From Sphingobium cyanobacteriorum (GTDB lineage Bacteria; Pseudomonadota; Alphaproteobacteria; Sphingomonadales; Sphingomonadaceae), in contig NZ_JAUQOM010000011.1 in assembly GCF_030580935.1 (NCBI RefSeq), positions 30,453 to 94,452 on the forward strand: 64,000 nucleotides of DNA, in the 5' to 3' direction. The notes beneath the pieces were generated by a model. It saw only the letters and a program-made list of their open reading frames with translations. It ran no database searches and was not told the origin of the DNA. How positions within the stretch are numbered: the first letter of the stretch is position 1; every line of letters begins with the position of its first letter. The position numbers and the translations under genes were made by a program. Below, piece by piece: positions 49,893-59,876 of the stretch.

Positions 49893-52483
49893 GATCCCGC
49901 CTTCCTCCCTTCCTCCGGGCCGTCGCCCTTACGCATCCGCGCCGCCATGCTGCCCCGTCCGCCGCCGATCAGCCGTTGCAGGTCGACCATCGCCCGCGCC
50001 AGCGACAGGCCCTGCGGCCCGGCGATGAAGCGCGGTTCCCATACGGGCGCGAACTTGGCCTTATAGGCGCGCAACCCGCCAAAGCCATAGAAGGCGTCGC
50101 CATGGCGGTAGAGAAAGGCCGCGCCCTTGACCCAGAGCGGTGACAGGCGGCGGGCGTCAAGGCCGGACAGCGGTGCGATGCCAAGCGTGAACCAGCCATA
50201 GCCCTGAGCCTGTCCCCACAGCAGCAAGCGGGTGAACATATAGTCCATCACGCCCGGCGGCGCGCCCGCGCCATGGCGCATCAGGTCGACCGACAGGTCC
50301 GCGCCATCGGCCGTCGCCCAGATATTGGCGAAGGCGACGATACGCCCGCCGCACCGCACGATCGCGCAGTCGCCCTGCGCCAGATAGGCGTCATCGAACC
50401 GGCCGACGCTGAAGCTCTTTTCGGTCGCCCCCTTGGCTGCGAGCCAGTCGTCGGACACGCCACGCAATTGCGGCAAAAGTGCCTCGACATCGGCGGCGGG
50501 GACGATCGCAAAAGAGGCGCCTTCGCGCTCGACGCGGCGGATGGCGTGGCGCAGCGGCCGGGCATTTGGCCCATCCAGCGTGAAGGCGCTGAGGTCGATC
50601 CGCGCTTCCTCTCCATATTTGACGATGGACAGACCAAGGTCGATTGCCAGCGGCAGTGCGTCCAGCGTCAGTTGATACAGCAGGAGCCGGCCTTGCGCCG
50701 CATCGGCGCGCTCGCGCATCCGCCACAGCAGGTCGGGCCATTCGGCCGGATCGCCGACGGGGTCGCCCATCACGATCCAGCTATGCCCCTGCACCTGATA
50801 CATCAGGAAGGCCCGGCCCGAAGGCGATGTCAGGAACAGCTTGTCGCCGGTCAGCGCGAGGCAAGCGTCGGTCCTGCGGGCGAGCGCGAGCGCGGTGGCG
50901 CTGGGCGTGCGGCTGATAGTGTCGCCCCTGATGCGGCCTGCCGGGCGGAGCAGCGCCCAGAGTGTTGCGCCGATCATCACCACGCCCGCCGCCACGGCCG
51001 CGCGCAGGAATCGCGATGCGTCCTGATGGCGACCAAATTGCCACCAGAGGTCATTTTGATAATCGACATGGCGATAGGCAACGAACCCGATCCAGATGGA
51101 CAGGATGATCGCGATGCCCAGCGTGGCGATCCAGCCGGGGGTCAATATCGCCGATGTCAGACTGGTCTTGCGATAGAAGGCGGCATGGCTCCATTGCAGC
51201 AGCGCGGCGATGAGGAGCAGCACGACGGCTTCCTCATAATCCAGCCCCTTCATCAGGGAGAAGATCGCGCCCGCCACCAGCAGCAACCGGGTCAGCCAGA
51301 ATGCGCCGTCGAGCCGGCGATAGAGGCCCGACGCCAGCAGGATCAGCATCGCGCCGACCGTGCTGGCGGCCAGATGCGATGCTTCGACAAAAGGCGTCGG
51401 CATCAGGCTGGTGAGGTTGTGGAAGCGGCCCGGCACGGCGGGCAGCGAGCCGGACACGAGCAGGATCGTACCGCCCACAGCCACCAGCGCGGCGAGCATG
51501 GTTGGGGCGATCGCCCGCGCCAGCATCTGCGCCCCGCCCAGCACGCGGCGCGCGGGCCTGCGCCACGCATGACCTTCGTGCGCCGCGATCAGCAGGATCG
51601 CCACGAGCAGCGGCAACAGATAATAGAGGATGCGATAGGCGATCAGCGCCGTGACCAGGCCGGTCCGGTCGACGCCGGGCAGCAGGGCCAGGATCACCGC
51701 CTCGAATATGCCGATGCCGCCCGGCACATGGCTGATCAGGGCGGCGATGATCGCCAGCGCATAGCCCAGGAAGAAGGCGGGATAGAGCGCGAGAGAAGCA
51801 TGTGGCACCAGGATGAACAGCGCCGCGCTGGCCAGCGCCAGGTCGACCATGGCGATGCCGATCTGCGCCACCGCCTGTGTTCGGCTGGGCAGCGTCAGGG
51901 CCCAGCCCAGCAGATGGACTGACCGGGCGCTGCGACCCAGGCCCGCGATCAGCACTGCCGCGCCGGCCAGCAGGCCGCCGCCTATCGCACGTTGCGCCGC
52001 CGGTGCGAGCGTCAGCGCGCCGATGCCGGCGGGATGCAGCACCATCGCCAGCGCGGCGAGGGTAAAGACGCCACCCCAGAAAGCCAGGCTGGCGGACGCG
52101 ATGATGCGCGCGACATCGCCCGGCCCCAGCCCCGCCGCACCATAAATGCGCAATCGCGCCGACCCCCCGGTCAGCAGCGCAAGCCCCAGATTATGGCTGA
52201 GCGTATAGCTGCAAAAGGAAGCGAGCGCGGCCGTGGGCCAGCCAATCGGCCGGTCGATGATGCGCAGCGCCAGATGATCGTAGAAGGTGAGCGCGAGATA
52301 GCTCAGCACGGTGAACAGGAGCGACGCGGCAATGACGGCGGGGGGCAGCGCGTGGAAGGCGGCGCGGACTTGCACCCATTGCACCCCGGCCAGCAGATGG
52401 TCGAGCGCGGCGATGCCCAGCCCCGTCACCAGCAGCACGGCGGCAACCGTCAGTGCGGGCCTGTATCTGCCAAGGGCGTTCAT
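49889..52483 (-). CDS. mprF: Bifunctional lysylphosphatidylglycerol synthase/flippase MprF
   Basis: An 864-residue protein: about fourteen membrane segments in the N-terminal 530 residues (flippase region with HNLGLALLTGGSARLRIYGAAG and SHVPGGIGIFEAVIL) and a cytosolic C-terminal synthase domain (DUF2156) with LTSPSGRAFLMYQVQGHSWIVMGDPVGD. It transfers lysine (or another amino acid) from charged tRNA to phosphatidylglycerol and flips the product outward, reducing surface charge. Start 52483 overlaps the stop of the AcvB-type gene as ATGA. Confidence 0.93.
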   Translation of the reverse strand: MNALGRYRPALTVAAVLLVTGLGIAALDHLLAGVQWVQVRAAFHALPPAVIAASLLFTVLSYLALTFYDHLALRIIDRPIGWPTAALASFCSYTLSHNLGLALLTGGSARLRIYGAAGLGPGDVARIIASASLAFWGGVFTLAALAMVLHPAGIGALTLAPAAQRAIGGGLLAGAAVLIAGLGRSARSVHLLGWALTLPSRTQAVAQIGIAMVDLALASAALFILVPHASLALYPAFFLGYALAIIAALISHVPGGIGIFEAVILALLPGVDRTGLVTALIAYRILYYLLPLLVAILLIAAHEGHAWRRPARRVLGGAQMLARAIAPTMLAALVAVGGTILLVSGSLPAVPGRFHNLTSLMPTPFVEASHLAASTVGAMLILLASGLYRRLDGAFWLTRLLLVAGAIFSLMKGLDYEEAVVLLLIAALLQWSHAAFYRKTSLTSAILTPGWIATLGIAIILSIWIGFVAYRHVDYQNDLWWQFGRHQDASRFLRAAVAAGVVMIGATLWALLRPAGRIRGDTISRTPSATALALARRTDACLALTGDKLFLTSPSGRAFLMYQVQGHSWIVMGDPVGDPAEWPDLLWRMRERADAAQGRLLLYQLTLDALPLAIDLGLSIVKYGEEARIDLSAFTLDGPNARPLRHAIRRVEREGASFAIVPAADVEALLPQLRGVSDDWLAAKGATEKSFSVGRFDDAYLAQGDCAIVRCGGRIVAFANIWATADGADLSVDLMRHGAGAPPGVMDYMFTRLLLWGQAQGYGWFTLGIAPLSGLDARRLSPLWVKGAAFLYRHGDAFYGFGGLRAYKAKFAPVWEPRFIAGPQGLSLARAMVDLQRLIGGGRGSMAARMRKGDGPEEGRKAGS

Positions 52484-53217
52484 CGCGGCGGACTGCGCCA
52501 GCCGAGCGTCGCGCCGATCGCGTGCAGCAATGCGCCACTGACCGCGTCCGCGTCATGGTGCAGCGGATGGCCGCCCGGCAAGGTCAGGCGCGTGGCATTG
52601 GCCTGCCCCAGCGCCGGGCACAGGCTGGCCGGCTCCTCCGCCCCCTGGATGCAGAGCAGGGGCGCCCAGCTCAGCCGGCGGGCAGCGGTGGTGGCGTCCT
52701 CCTCAGGCTCGGTCAGGGAAAAGATTTCGGAAGGAGACGCCCGCCATTGCCGGGTCGCGCCCGGCACGATCAGGCCGATAAAGGCGATCCGCCGGCGCAA
52801 CGCCGCCGGTACATAGGGCAGGGAAGGGGCGATCACATCCGCGCCGAACGACTGACCGATCAGCAGCAGCCGCGCGCCAGGGTCAATGGCGATGGCCCGG
52901 CGCAACCCCTGCGCGATCATGGCACCGGCTTCTTCGGGGGTGCGGCGGGTGCGAAAGAAATGCAGGCTGTTTCCGGCAACGACCGGGATGCCCCGTCGCG
53001 TCAGCCGATCGGCGATGGCTGGCCCCAGCCCGGCATGAAAGCCCATGTCGCCCGACAGATAGAGCGCGACGGCATGTGGTTGGGGAGGGCGGACGCGCGT
53101 GTCGGCCCGTCGAATGTCGAACAGAGGCCCGCCGATATAGCCGATATGCCAGAAGCCCAGCAGCAGGGCAGCGATCAGCATGAAGGGCGCTGCCCGTTTC
53201 ACGCTGCCCGGCTCCAT
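52480..53217 (-). CDS. acvB: AcvB/VirJ-family lysyl-phosphatidylglycerol hydrolase
   Basis: A 245-residue alpha/beta hydrolase with an N-terminal membrane segment. Nucleophile Ser123 lies in LLIGQSFGADVI, and LPGGHPLHHD carries the likely catalytic His; LYLSGDMGF matches the VirJ/AcvB oxyanion region. In Rhizobium and Agrobacterium the related AcvB/AtvA hydrolyses the lysyl-PG made by MprF. Gene coupling to mprF supports the same role here. It overlaps the 3' end of the large glycosyltransferase gene by 19 bases. Confidence 0.88.
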   Translation of the reverse strand: MEPGSVKRAAPFMLIAALLLGFWHIGYIGGPLFDIRRADTRVRPPQPHAVALYLSGDMGFHAGLGPAIADRLTRRGIPVVAGNSLHFFRTRRTPEEAGAMIAQGLRRAIAIDPGARLLLIGQSFGADVIAPSLPYVPAALRRRIAFIGLIVPGATRQWRASPSEIFSLTEPEEDATTAARRLSWAPLLCIQGAEEPASLCPALGQANATRLTLPGGHPLHHDADAVSGALLHAIGATLGWRSPPR

Positions 53218-56200
53218 GGTTTGCCCGCCGTCCCGCCCTCGTCCGCCGACTGCACCCGGCCGCTGCGCTCCAGCTTGCCCCAGCCGACCCAGGGGCCAAG
53301 GATCGCGGTGCCGACCGCGCGGATCACCACGCTGTACATGATCTGGCGATAGATGAAGCGCTGCGCCACCAGCAGCAGCGCGGGATAGTGCCGTTCGCGC
53401 GGCTCCAGCCGATAGGCGACCGCCCCGCAGGCAATGTCGATCGCGGTGAAGGCGATCCAGTAAAGCGCCATGCGCAACACGTCGCTCTGCGTCTGCGCCC
53501 AGCCATGCTGATGCACCCGCAGCGCGGTGTCGAGCGCGCTGACGACCAGCGCGAGGTCGATGATCGGGGAGATGAGCGCGAAGCCGATCTGGAACAGCCA
53601 GGCCTGCGGCAGTCCCACCCAGGCAAGCCCGGCCGGCTTGCCTTCAGCCCATATGCCGCGATGCTTCCACAGGCATTGCAACGTGCCATAGGCCCAGCGG
53701 AACCGCTGCTTCGCCAGCGCGCCGAAACTTTCGGGCGCTTCGGTCCAGGCGACCGCTTCGGTGTCATGGGCGATGCGCCAGCCGGCGCGCTGGATGGCGA
53801 TGGTCAGATCCTGGTCCTCCGCCAGTGTGTCCAGCGGATAGCCGCCGACCGCGTCCAGCGCCGATCGCCGCCACGCGCCAACCGCGCCCGGCACCACGGT
53901 CATCGCACCAAAGCGGGCGAGCGCGCGTCGCTCCAGATTCTGCGCCGTCACATATTCGACCGCCTGCCAGCGGGTGACGAGGTTGACACGGTTGCCGACC
54001 ATGGCGTTGCCCGCCACCGCGCCGATCCCCGGATCGGCGAACCAGCGCGCCAGCCGGGCGATGGTCAGCGGTTCGAACTGGGTATCGGCGTCCAGCGCGA
54101 CGATGATCGGCGCGCGCGCCAGTTCCAGCGCGCGGTTGAGCGCCGCCGCCTTGCCGCCATTGGCCAGGGTCAGCAGCCGCACCCGCGCGTCCCCGGCGAA
54201 CGCCTCTGCGACGATCGCGCTGGTTCCGTCGGTCGATCCGTCATCGACCACGATCACCTCCAGCCCGATTGTCTGGCTTGCGAGCACACGGCGCACCGAC
54301 GCCTCGATCACCTTGGCTTCATTGAAGGCGGGGATGATGACCGACACGAAGCCGCCCTCCTGAAGCGCAGGCGGCGTGACGCGGTTGCGCGGCGAACGGC
54401 TGCCCAGCGCCAGCCCGGCCAGCAGCAGCGCCCGGCCGATCCCGAACAGGATCACGGCGAAGAACAGATATTTGAGGGCAAGGCCGATCCCGGCGAGCAG
54501 CAGGAAGATGGCGACATCGACCCGCACGGCGGCAAGGTCCGCGCCATGGATGGGTGGCATCACCTGTCCGGCGCTGAGGCCGGCGAGCGCCGACACCGGC
54601 ACGAAATGATAGCCGCGCTGTGTCAGCGCGCGGATGATGCGCGGCAGTGCCGCCACCGTCTGCGCCCGGTCGCCGCCGCTGTCGTGCAGCAGGATGATCT
54701 GCGCGGAGCGATCCGCGCCACCGGCCTCCACCTGCGCAACCGTGCGCCGGACGATCGCGTCCACCCCCGGCCGGGTCCAGTCGCCCGGATCGACATGCAG
54801 CCCGACATTGACATAGCCCGCCTTCTGCGCCTCCAGCGCCGGTCCGATCTCGTCCGCCGTCGTCGGTTCGGCGTCGCCGAAATAGGGCGCGCGGAACAGG
54901 CGCATCGCCCGGCCGGTATAGGCCTCGACTAGCCGCTGGGTGCTGTTGAGTTCCAGCGACACGCCCCGGTCCCACACCTGCGCCAGATTGGGGTGGGTAT
55001 AGCTGTGATTGCCGATCTCGCTGCCCTGCGCGACGATCCGCCGCAGCAGGCCGGGATGCATCATCGCATTTTCGCCGATGACGAAGAAGGTGGCGGGTAC
55101 ATGCGCCGCCTTCAATATGTCCAGGATCGGCGGGGTCCAGACCGGATCGGGGCCATCATCGAAAGTCAGCGCCACCTGTTTCGGCCGGTATCCGGTGCGG
55201 CGGATGACATAGGGGGTGGGCAGGCTGGCGAAACGCTCGTCGGTGATCAATCCGGCGCGGCGGCCGGTGCCGGTCACGATCGCGCGGCGGCCCACGGTCG
55301 GCACATCATCGATCCGCAAAATCTCCCCATTGCCCTCGACATCGACCGAATTGAAGCTGGTCAGGCGTGCCATGGGCGGCGGTGTCGCCCCATCGCGCGC
55401 CTTGAACGCCGACCAGAAGCCAGGATCCTCCGACCCCAGCCGCCATAGCGCGACGCCGCCCGTGCCGGTCAGCCGCGCGGCGCGGATCTGGTTCCAGCCG
55501 CTTGCCGCGTCCAGCATCCAGACATGATGGACATGGCCGTCCTGCCGATAGTCGAAGGTCGCGTTGCCCGCGACCGGATCGAACCGGATCGGCGCACCCG
55601 AATCATGGGCGGACAGCCAGGCATCCTCGATCGAAAGCGTGTCGGCGGTCTTTGCGCCCTCGGTCCAGTCATAGGCGTAATTGCCCACCGCCACGATTGT
55701 CCTGCTGGCCGGAACGCTGCGCAGCGCGGCGCGCAGCCGCTGTACGAACCAGGGCTGGGCGGCGATCGGTCCTGCCCGGTCGCCGATATAATGCTGGTCA
55801 TAATCCATCAGGATCAGCCGGTCGGCCACCGCGCCATAGCGGGCGAGGTTCCATTGCGCATCATCGACCGGCACGGTCAGCGTCAGCAGCAGATGGCGCG
55901 CGCGCAGCAGCGACGCGGCCTGGCGCAGGAAGACCAGATAGTCGCCTTGCACCGCACGCGGCAGCGCTTCGATGTCAAAGACGACGCCAGCAGCATGCAT
56001 CGTCGTCAATTGTGCCAGCAACCGTCCCAGAAACGCGGTGCGTGCGGCATGATCGTGCAGCAGCGTGACGGTATGGATGCTGTCCCATGCACCGTCCGCG
56101 ACATTTTGCACCACCGGCAGGATGCGCGGCCGGCGATGCGCGGCGTGGATGATTGCGGCGAAGGCCGGATCGGCGGTCATGCGCAGGGCGTGGGAAGGGC

Positions 56201-56645
56201 CGGTGACGGACAGCAACGCCGGCGCGATCCAGTCGATATGATTGACATGCTGGCGCAGCGACGCGCGGCTGGCATCGTCCCACGGCACATAGAAGGCCAT
56301 GGTGACGGCATTGGCGGCCGCTGCGGTCGGCCGCCGTGGCAACCATTGGGCCATGCCGGCGCGCAACTTTGCGCCAAGGCGGCCGATTTCCTGACCGATA
56401 CCTTCGGCGCGGGGGCGTTCCATCTTCAGCGGCACGGCCGGCGGCACCGGCACATCGATGATGGTGAGGGCAAAGGCGATTGCGGCGAGCAGGATGGCGA
56501 TCAGCGTGATCGACAGCGCGGGCAAGGTGAGGCGGCGGCGGCGCCCGCTGGCGTCGTAGAAGATCGGCCTTTGCATCATCCCATCCGCATGTTGGAGAGG
56601 CGGCGCTGGAACAGGGGGATGCGCCGCCTCTCGCTTCACGGCCAT
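53199..56645 (-). CDS. Trifunctional GH18-like / NodB polysaccharide deacetylase / GT2 glycosyltransferase fusion
   Basis: An 1148-residue membrane protein. Residues 39-63 form a first membrane segment. Residues about 110-415 resemble a GH18-type barrel with a degenerate catalytic strand VVFDIEALP (221-229). Residues 490-690 are a NodB deacetylase (LTFDDGPD 493-500, HSYTHPNL 547-554, LHDSGG near 653). Membrane segments follow at about 709-745. A GT2 domain (767-985) has VVDDGSTDGT, LDADT, AEDQDL and QRFRW, then further membrane helices. This suggests synthesis, deacetylation and perhaps trimming of a surface polysaccharide, possibly of amino sugars. It heads the MprF operon. Start is uncertain: 56645, or 56579. 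Confidence 0.88.
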   Translation of the reverse strand: MAVKREAAHPPVPAPPLQHADGMMQRPIFYDASGRRRRLTLPALSITLIAILLAAIAFALTIIDVPVPPAVPLKMERPRAEGIGQEIGRLGAKLRAGMAQWLPRRPTAAAANAVTMAFYVPWDDASRASLRQHVNHIDWIAPALLSVTGPSHALRMTADPAFAAIIHAAHRRPRILPVVQNVADGAWDSIHTVTLLHDHAARTAFLGRLLAQLTTMHAAGVVFDIEALPRAVQGDYLVFLRQAASLLRARHLLLTLTVPVDDAQWNLARYGAVADRLILMDYDQHYIGDRAGPIAAQPWFVQRLRAALRSVPASRTIVAVGNYAYDWTEGAKTADTLSIEDAWLSAHDSGAPIRFDPVAGNATFDYRQDGHVHHVWMLDAASGWNQIRAARLTGTGGVALWRLGSEDPGFWSAFKARDGATPPPMARLTSFNSVDVEGNGEILRIDDVPTVGRRAIVTGTGRRAGLITDERFASLPTPYVIRRTGYRPKQVALTFDDGPDPVWTPPILDILKAAHVPATFFVIGENAMMHPGLLRRIVAQGSEIGNHSYTHPNLAQVWDRGVSLELNSTQRLVEAYTGRAMRLFRAPYFGDAEPTTADEIGPALEAQKAGYVNVGLHVDPGDWTRPGVDAIVRRTVAQVEAGGADRSAQIILLHDSGGDRAQTVAALPRIIRALTQRGYHFVPVSALAGLSAGQVMPPIHGADLAAVRVDVAIFLLLAGIGLALKYLFFAVILFGIGRALLLAGLALGSRSPRNRVTPPALQEGGFVSVIIPAFNEAKVIEASVRRVLASQTIGLEVIVVDDGSTDGTSAIVAEAFAGDARVRLLTLANGGKAAALNRALELARAPIIVALDADTQFEPLTIARLARWFADPGIGAVAGNAMVGNRVNLVTRWQAVEYVTAQNLERRALARFGAMTVVPGAVGAWRRSALDAVGGYPLDTLAEDQDLTIAIQRAGWRIAHDTEAVAWTEAPESFGALAKQRFRWAYGTLQCLWKHRGIWAEGKPAGLAWVGLPQAWLFQIGFALISPIIDLALVVSALDTALRVHQHGWAQTQSDVLRMALYWIAFTAIDIACGAVAYRLEPRERHYPALLLVAQRFIYRQIMYSVVIRAVGTAILGPWVGWGKLERSGRVQSADEGGTAGKPWSRAA

Positions 56646-56846
56646 GGAGGATGGCCGCCATCATGGATAGGCCATGGAATCGAACGGGGGGATGGGCGCA
56701 CCATTACGCTTTGTTCATGATGCGGCGCGGCTGGCTGCTGCTTCACGGCTATTCAAGTTTATGGAATGATTGGAACGATTTTATCGGGCTGATCCGCAAA
56801 GCTGGAACAGAGTAGAAGGACTGCATCGCGCAAAGGGAGTTTCGCC

Positions 56847-57167
56847 ATGCTGACCATCGCCACACCGCAACTCAACCCCGCCGAATGGCAGGATGTACGC
56901 GCCACACTTAACGCCGTTGCCGATTGCGGTTGCGCCGAACCGGCCGTCGCCGGATCGCTGCGGTCGCGGCTCGGCCATGCCATCGGTGCCCTGATCGGCC
57001 CGAAAAAGGCCGCCTCTGCCCCGTTGCCCGTCCATCTGCGCCCGGTGCGCGATTTTCTGTGCGAAACCGGCCGCACCCGTCGGCTGGCCGAACGCCATGT
57101 CCCCTCCCTGTCGGCACAGGGCTTTTCCCGCGCCCAGATCGAAGCGCTGGCGCTGCTCGGCGCCTGA
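56847..57167 (+). CDS. Small protein of unknown function
   Basis: A 106-residue soluble protein, [17 protein letters not shown] to [10 protein letters not shown], Ala- and Arg-rich with a Cys pair (DCGC). A good AAAGGGAG lies before the ATG. It is followed 29 bases later by the pirin gene and probably shares its transcript. Not recognised. Confidence 0.65.
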   Translation: MLTIATPQLNPAEWQDVRATLNAVADCGCAEPAVAGSLRSRLGHAIGALIGPKKAASAPLPVHLRPVRDFLCETGRTRRLAERHVPSLSAQGFSRAQIEALALLGA

Positions 57168-57196
57168 CCCCTTATCCCCCCGAAAGGAAATATCCC

Positions 57197-58093
57197 ATGT
57201 CCATCCGCTCTTCCGACATCGATGCCGTCGATATGGTCATCCTGCCCCCGGTCCGCGATCTGGGCGACGGCTTTTCCGTCCGCCGCGCGCTCCCGTCCGC
57301 GCATCGCCGCATGGTCGGCCCGTTCATCTTCTTCGACCAGATGGGCGAGGCGGTATTCAATAGTGGCGAAGGGCTGGACGTGCGCCCGCACCCGCATATC
57401 GGCCTCGCGACCGTCACCTATTTGCTGGAGGGCGAGATATTGCACCGCGATTCCGTCGGTTCGGTCCAGTCGATCCGGCCGGGCGAGGTCAACTGGATGA
57501 CCGCAGGCAGTGGCATCGTCCATTCGGAACGCACGTCTGACGAAAACCGTGCCAAGGGCGGCAAGCTGTTCGGCCTCCAGACCTGGGTGGCGCTGCCGAC
57601 CCGCCATGAGGAAACCGATCCCGGCTTTTCGCACCACAAGGCGGACGAGATTCCCGCGATCGAGGATGCGGGCACACGCCTGACCCTGATCGCCGGCCGC
57701 TCGGACGGGCTGGTGTCGCCGGTCAAGACCTATTCCGACATGGTCTATGCCGACATCGCGCTGCTGGATGGCGCGCGCTACCAGCTCAAGGCGGAGCATG
57801 TCGAACGCGCCATCTATGTGGTGGCGGGCACGGTCGAGGTGATCGGCCAGTCGGGCGGTTTCGCCACCGGCGAACTGGTGGTGTTCAAGCCCGGCGCGGA
57901 GATCGTGCTGCGGGCAAAGGGCGGCGCGCGGCTGATGCTGCTGGGCGGCGAACCGCTGCCGGAAAAGCGCAACATCTACTGGAACTTCGTCTCCTCCTCG
58001 GCCGACCGGATCGAACAGGCCAAGGCGGACTGGCAGGCGCAACGCTTCGCCAGGGTGCCGGACGAGAGCGAGTTCATCCCGCTCCCGGCCTGA
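57197..58093 (+). CDS. Pirin-family protein
   Basis: A 298-residue bicupin. The N-terminal cupin holds the metal site: [21 protein letters not shown] (three His) and IVHSER (Glu). The C-terminal cupin is without metal ligands, as usual. Bacterial pirins include quercetin 2,3-dioxygenases and redox regulators. The start at 57197 follows AAAGGA. Confidence 0.93.
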   Translation: MSIRSSDIDAVDMVILPPVRDLGDGFSVRRALPSAHRRMVGPFIFFDQMGEAVFNSGEGLDVRPHPHIGLATVTYLLEGEILHRDSVGSVQSIRPGEVNWMTAGSGIVHSERTSDENRAKGGKLFGLQTWVALPTRHEETDPGFSHHKADEIPAIEDAGTRLTLIAGRSDGLVSPVKTYSDMVYADIALLDGARYQLKAEHVERAIYVVAGTVEVIGQSGGFATGELVVFKPGAEIVLRAKGGARLMLLGGEPLPEKRNIYWNFVSSSADRIEQAKADWQAQRFARVPDESEFIPLPA

Positions 58094-58110
58094 CGGACAG
58101 GGGAACGCGC

Positions 58111-59622
58111 CTACTCCCGCGCATCCCCGTGATCGGCGAGCCTGGCGATCTGGACGAATTCCTGCCGCCAGTAATCGGCTTGCGGCCCGGCCAGCCGTGC
58201 GATGTCACCAAAGGTAAAGTCGCCCAGCTTCGTGTCACCGCGCAGCTTCTGGCCGAAGGCGGCGACCGCAATGGCAAAGGCCATGTCGCCCTGCGGCCGG
58301 CCGGCGGCGGCGATCAGGGCGGTGGGCACCGGCCGCTCGATCAGGCGGCTGCTCTGCCCTTCGGGCAATGTGTAGCGCAGGCGGACGGTGGCCATTTCCT
58401 GCGCGTCGCCTTCTGCCACCGACGGCCGGTTGGCGGCATATCTGCGTTCGCCGGTCCACCCTGCTTCGCCGACCGGCACGATCTCGTACAGCGCCGTCAC
58501 CTGATGCCCCGCGCCGATCTCGCCGGCATCGACCTTGTCGTCAGCGAAATCCGCCTCTGCCAGGGCGCGATTTTCATAACCGATCAGCCGATACTGGCTG
58601 ACCGCCGCCGGATTGAACTCCACCTGCACCTTCACATCCTTCGCGATCGTGAAAAGGGTCGACGACAGTTCCTCGTCCAGCACCTTGCGCGCCTCCATGG
58701 CACTGTCGATATAGGCATGGTTGCCATTGCCCAGATCCGCCACCGCTTCCATCATCGCGTCATTATAATTGCCCTGGCCAAAGCCCAGGGTGGTAAGCGT
58801 GATGCCGTCCTCGCGGTTCTGCTTCACCATGTCCTCCAGCCCCTTCTGGTCGGACAGGCCGACATTGAAGTCGCCATCGGTCGCCATGAAGATGCGGTTG
58901 ATGCCGCCGGGAATACGATGCGCGCGGGCAAGGTCATAGGCCATCGCCAGCGCCGGGCCGCCCGCCGTCGCGCCATCGGCGTCCAGCCCGTCCAGCGCCG
59001 CCCTGATTTCGGCCGGATCATGGCTGCCCTCCACCAATGTCTCGACCCCGCCCGCATAGGTGATGATCGAGACGCTGTCATCGGGACGCAACCCGTCGGC
59101 AAGGGTCGAGAGGGCCTGCTTGACCAGGGGCAGCTTGTCCTGATCCTGCATCGATCCCGACACATCGACCATGAACACCAGATTGGCCGGCGGTCGCTGC
59201 GACCGGGTGACATCATAGCCGCGCAGCCCGATACGCAGCAACCGGGTGCCCGGATTCCAGGGGGTGGTCGCAACATCCGTGGTCACGCTGAAAGGCGCGG
59301 TACGATCGTCCGGCAGGGGATAGTCGTAGCGGAAATAATTGACCATCTCTTCGGTACGCACCGCATCGGCCGGGACGGCCTGGCCTGCCAGCAGCATGTG
59401 CCGGACATGGGCATAGGCGCCGGTATCCACATCCACGGCGAAGGTCGAGATCGGCTCGCTCGCCACCTGATGGACCGGGCTGACGGGCTGGCCATCATAG
59501 CGATCGCCTGTCGGCGTGACTGCGCCATTGGCGGCTTCGTATGCCGCATAGTCACTGGGCGCCTGACTACATCCGGCGAGGATGAGGCAGGGCAGGAGGG
59601 TGATGGCCAGGCGAGCACGCAT
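58111..59622 (-). CDS. VWA-domain lipoprotein with C-terminal DUF3520 (YfbK-like)
   Basis: A 503-residue lipoprotein: lipobox LILAGC, an N-terminal von Willebrand domain precursor (TFAVDVDTGAYAHVRHML), VWA domain with MIDAS motif FMVDVSGSMQ and T/D loops (DGATAGG, ATDGDFNVG), then a DUF3520-like end (YEIVPVG...DYWRQEFVQIARLADHG). It binds a metal and a protein partner in the envelope. It is divergent from the DUF4173/regulator genes. Confidence 0.9.
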   Translation of the reverse strand: MRARLAITLLPCLILAGCSQAPSDYAAYEAANGAVTPTGDRYDGQPVSPVHQVASEPISTFAVDVDTGAYAHVRHMLLAGQAVPADAVRTEEMVNYFRYDYPLPDDRTAPFSVTTDVATTPWNPGTRLLRIGLRGYDVTRSQRPPANLVFMVDVSGSMQDQDKLPLVKQALSTLADGLRPDDSVSIITYAGGVETLVEGSHDPAEIRAALDGLDADGATAGGPALAMAYDLARAHRIPGGINRIFMATDGDFNVGLSDQKGLEDMVKQNREDGITLTTLGFGQGNYNDAMMEAVADLGNGNHAYIDSAMEARKVLDEELSSTLFTIAKDVKVQVEFNPAAVSQYRLIGYENRALAEADFADDKVDAGEIGAGHQVTALYEIVPVGEAGWTGERRYAANRPSVAEGDAQEMATVRLRYTLPEGQSSRLIERPVPTALIAAAGRPQGDMAFAIAVAAFGQKLRGDTKLGDFTFGDIARLAGPQADYWRQEFVQIARLADHGDARE

Positions 59623-59876
59623 TGGTTTTCTCCACTATTGAGGTAGAGAGAAAATAGGCGCGACAAAGCGAGCCTGACAAGCGACCAGCGGGGGGAAATC
59701 CGGTCGCTGCCAGAACCTCCCGGAACGGCGGGCCATGATTTCCGGCGGAATCGCGTGCGTTGCCGGACGGTCTGCACGGTATCTGCACCGGACCTGCGCC
59801 AACTATTGATCGATGGTCCCCACCAAACTGCTCCGGGGTGCCGCATCTTGGCCCGATATTCAGGGAGACAAGATCG

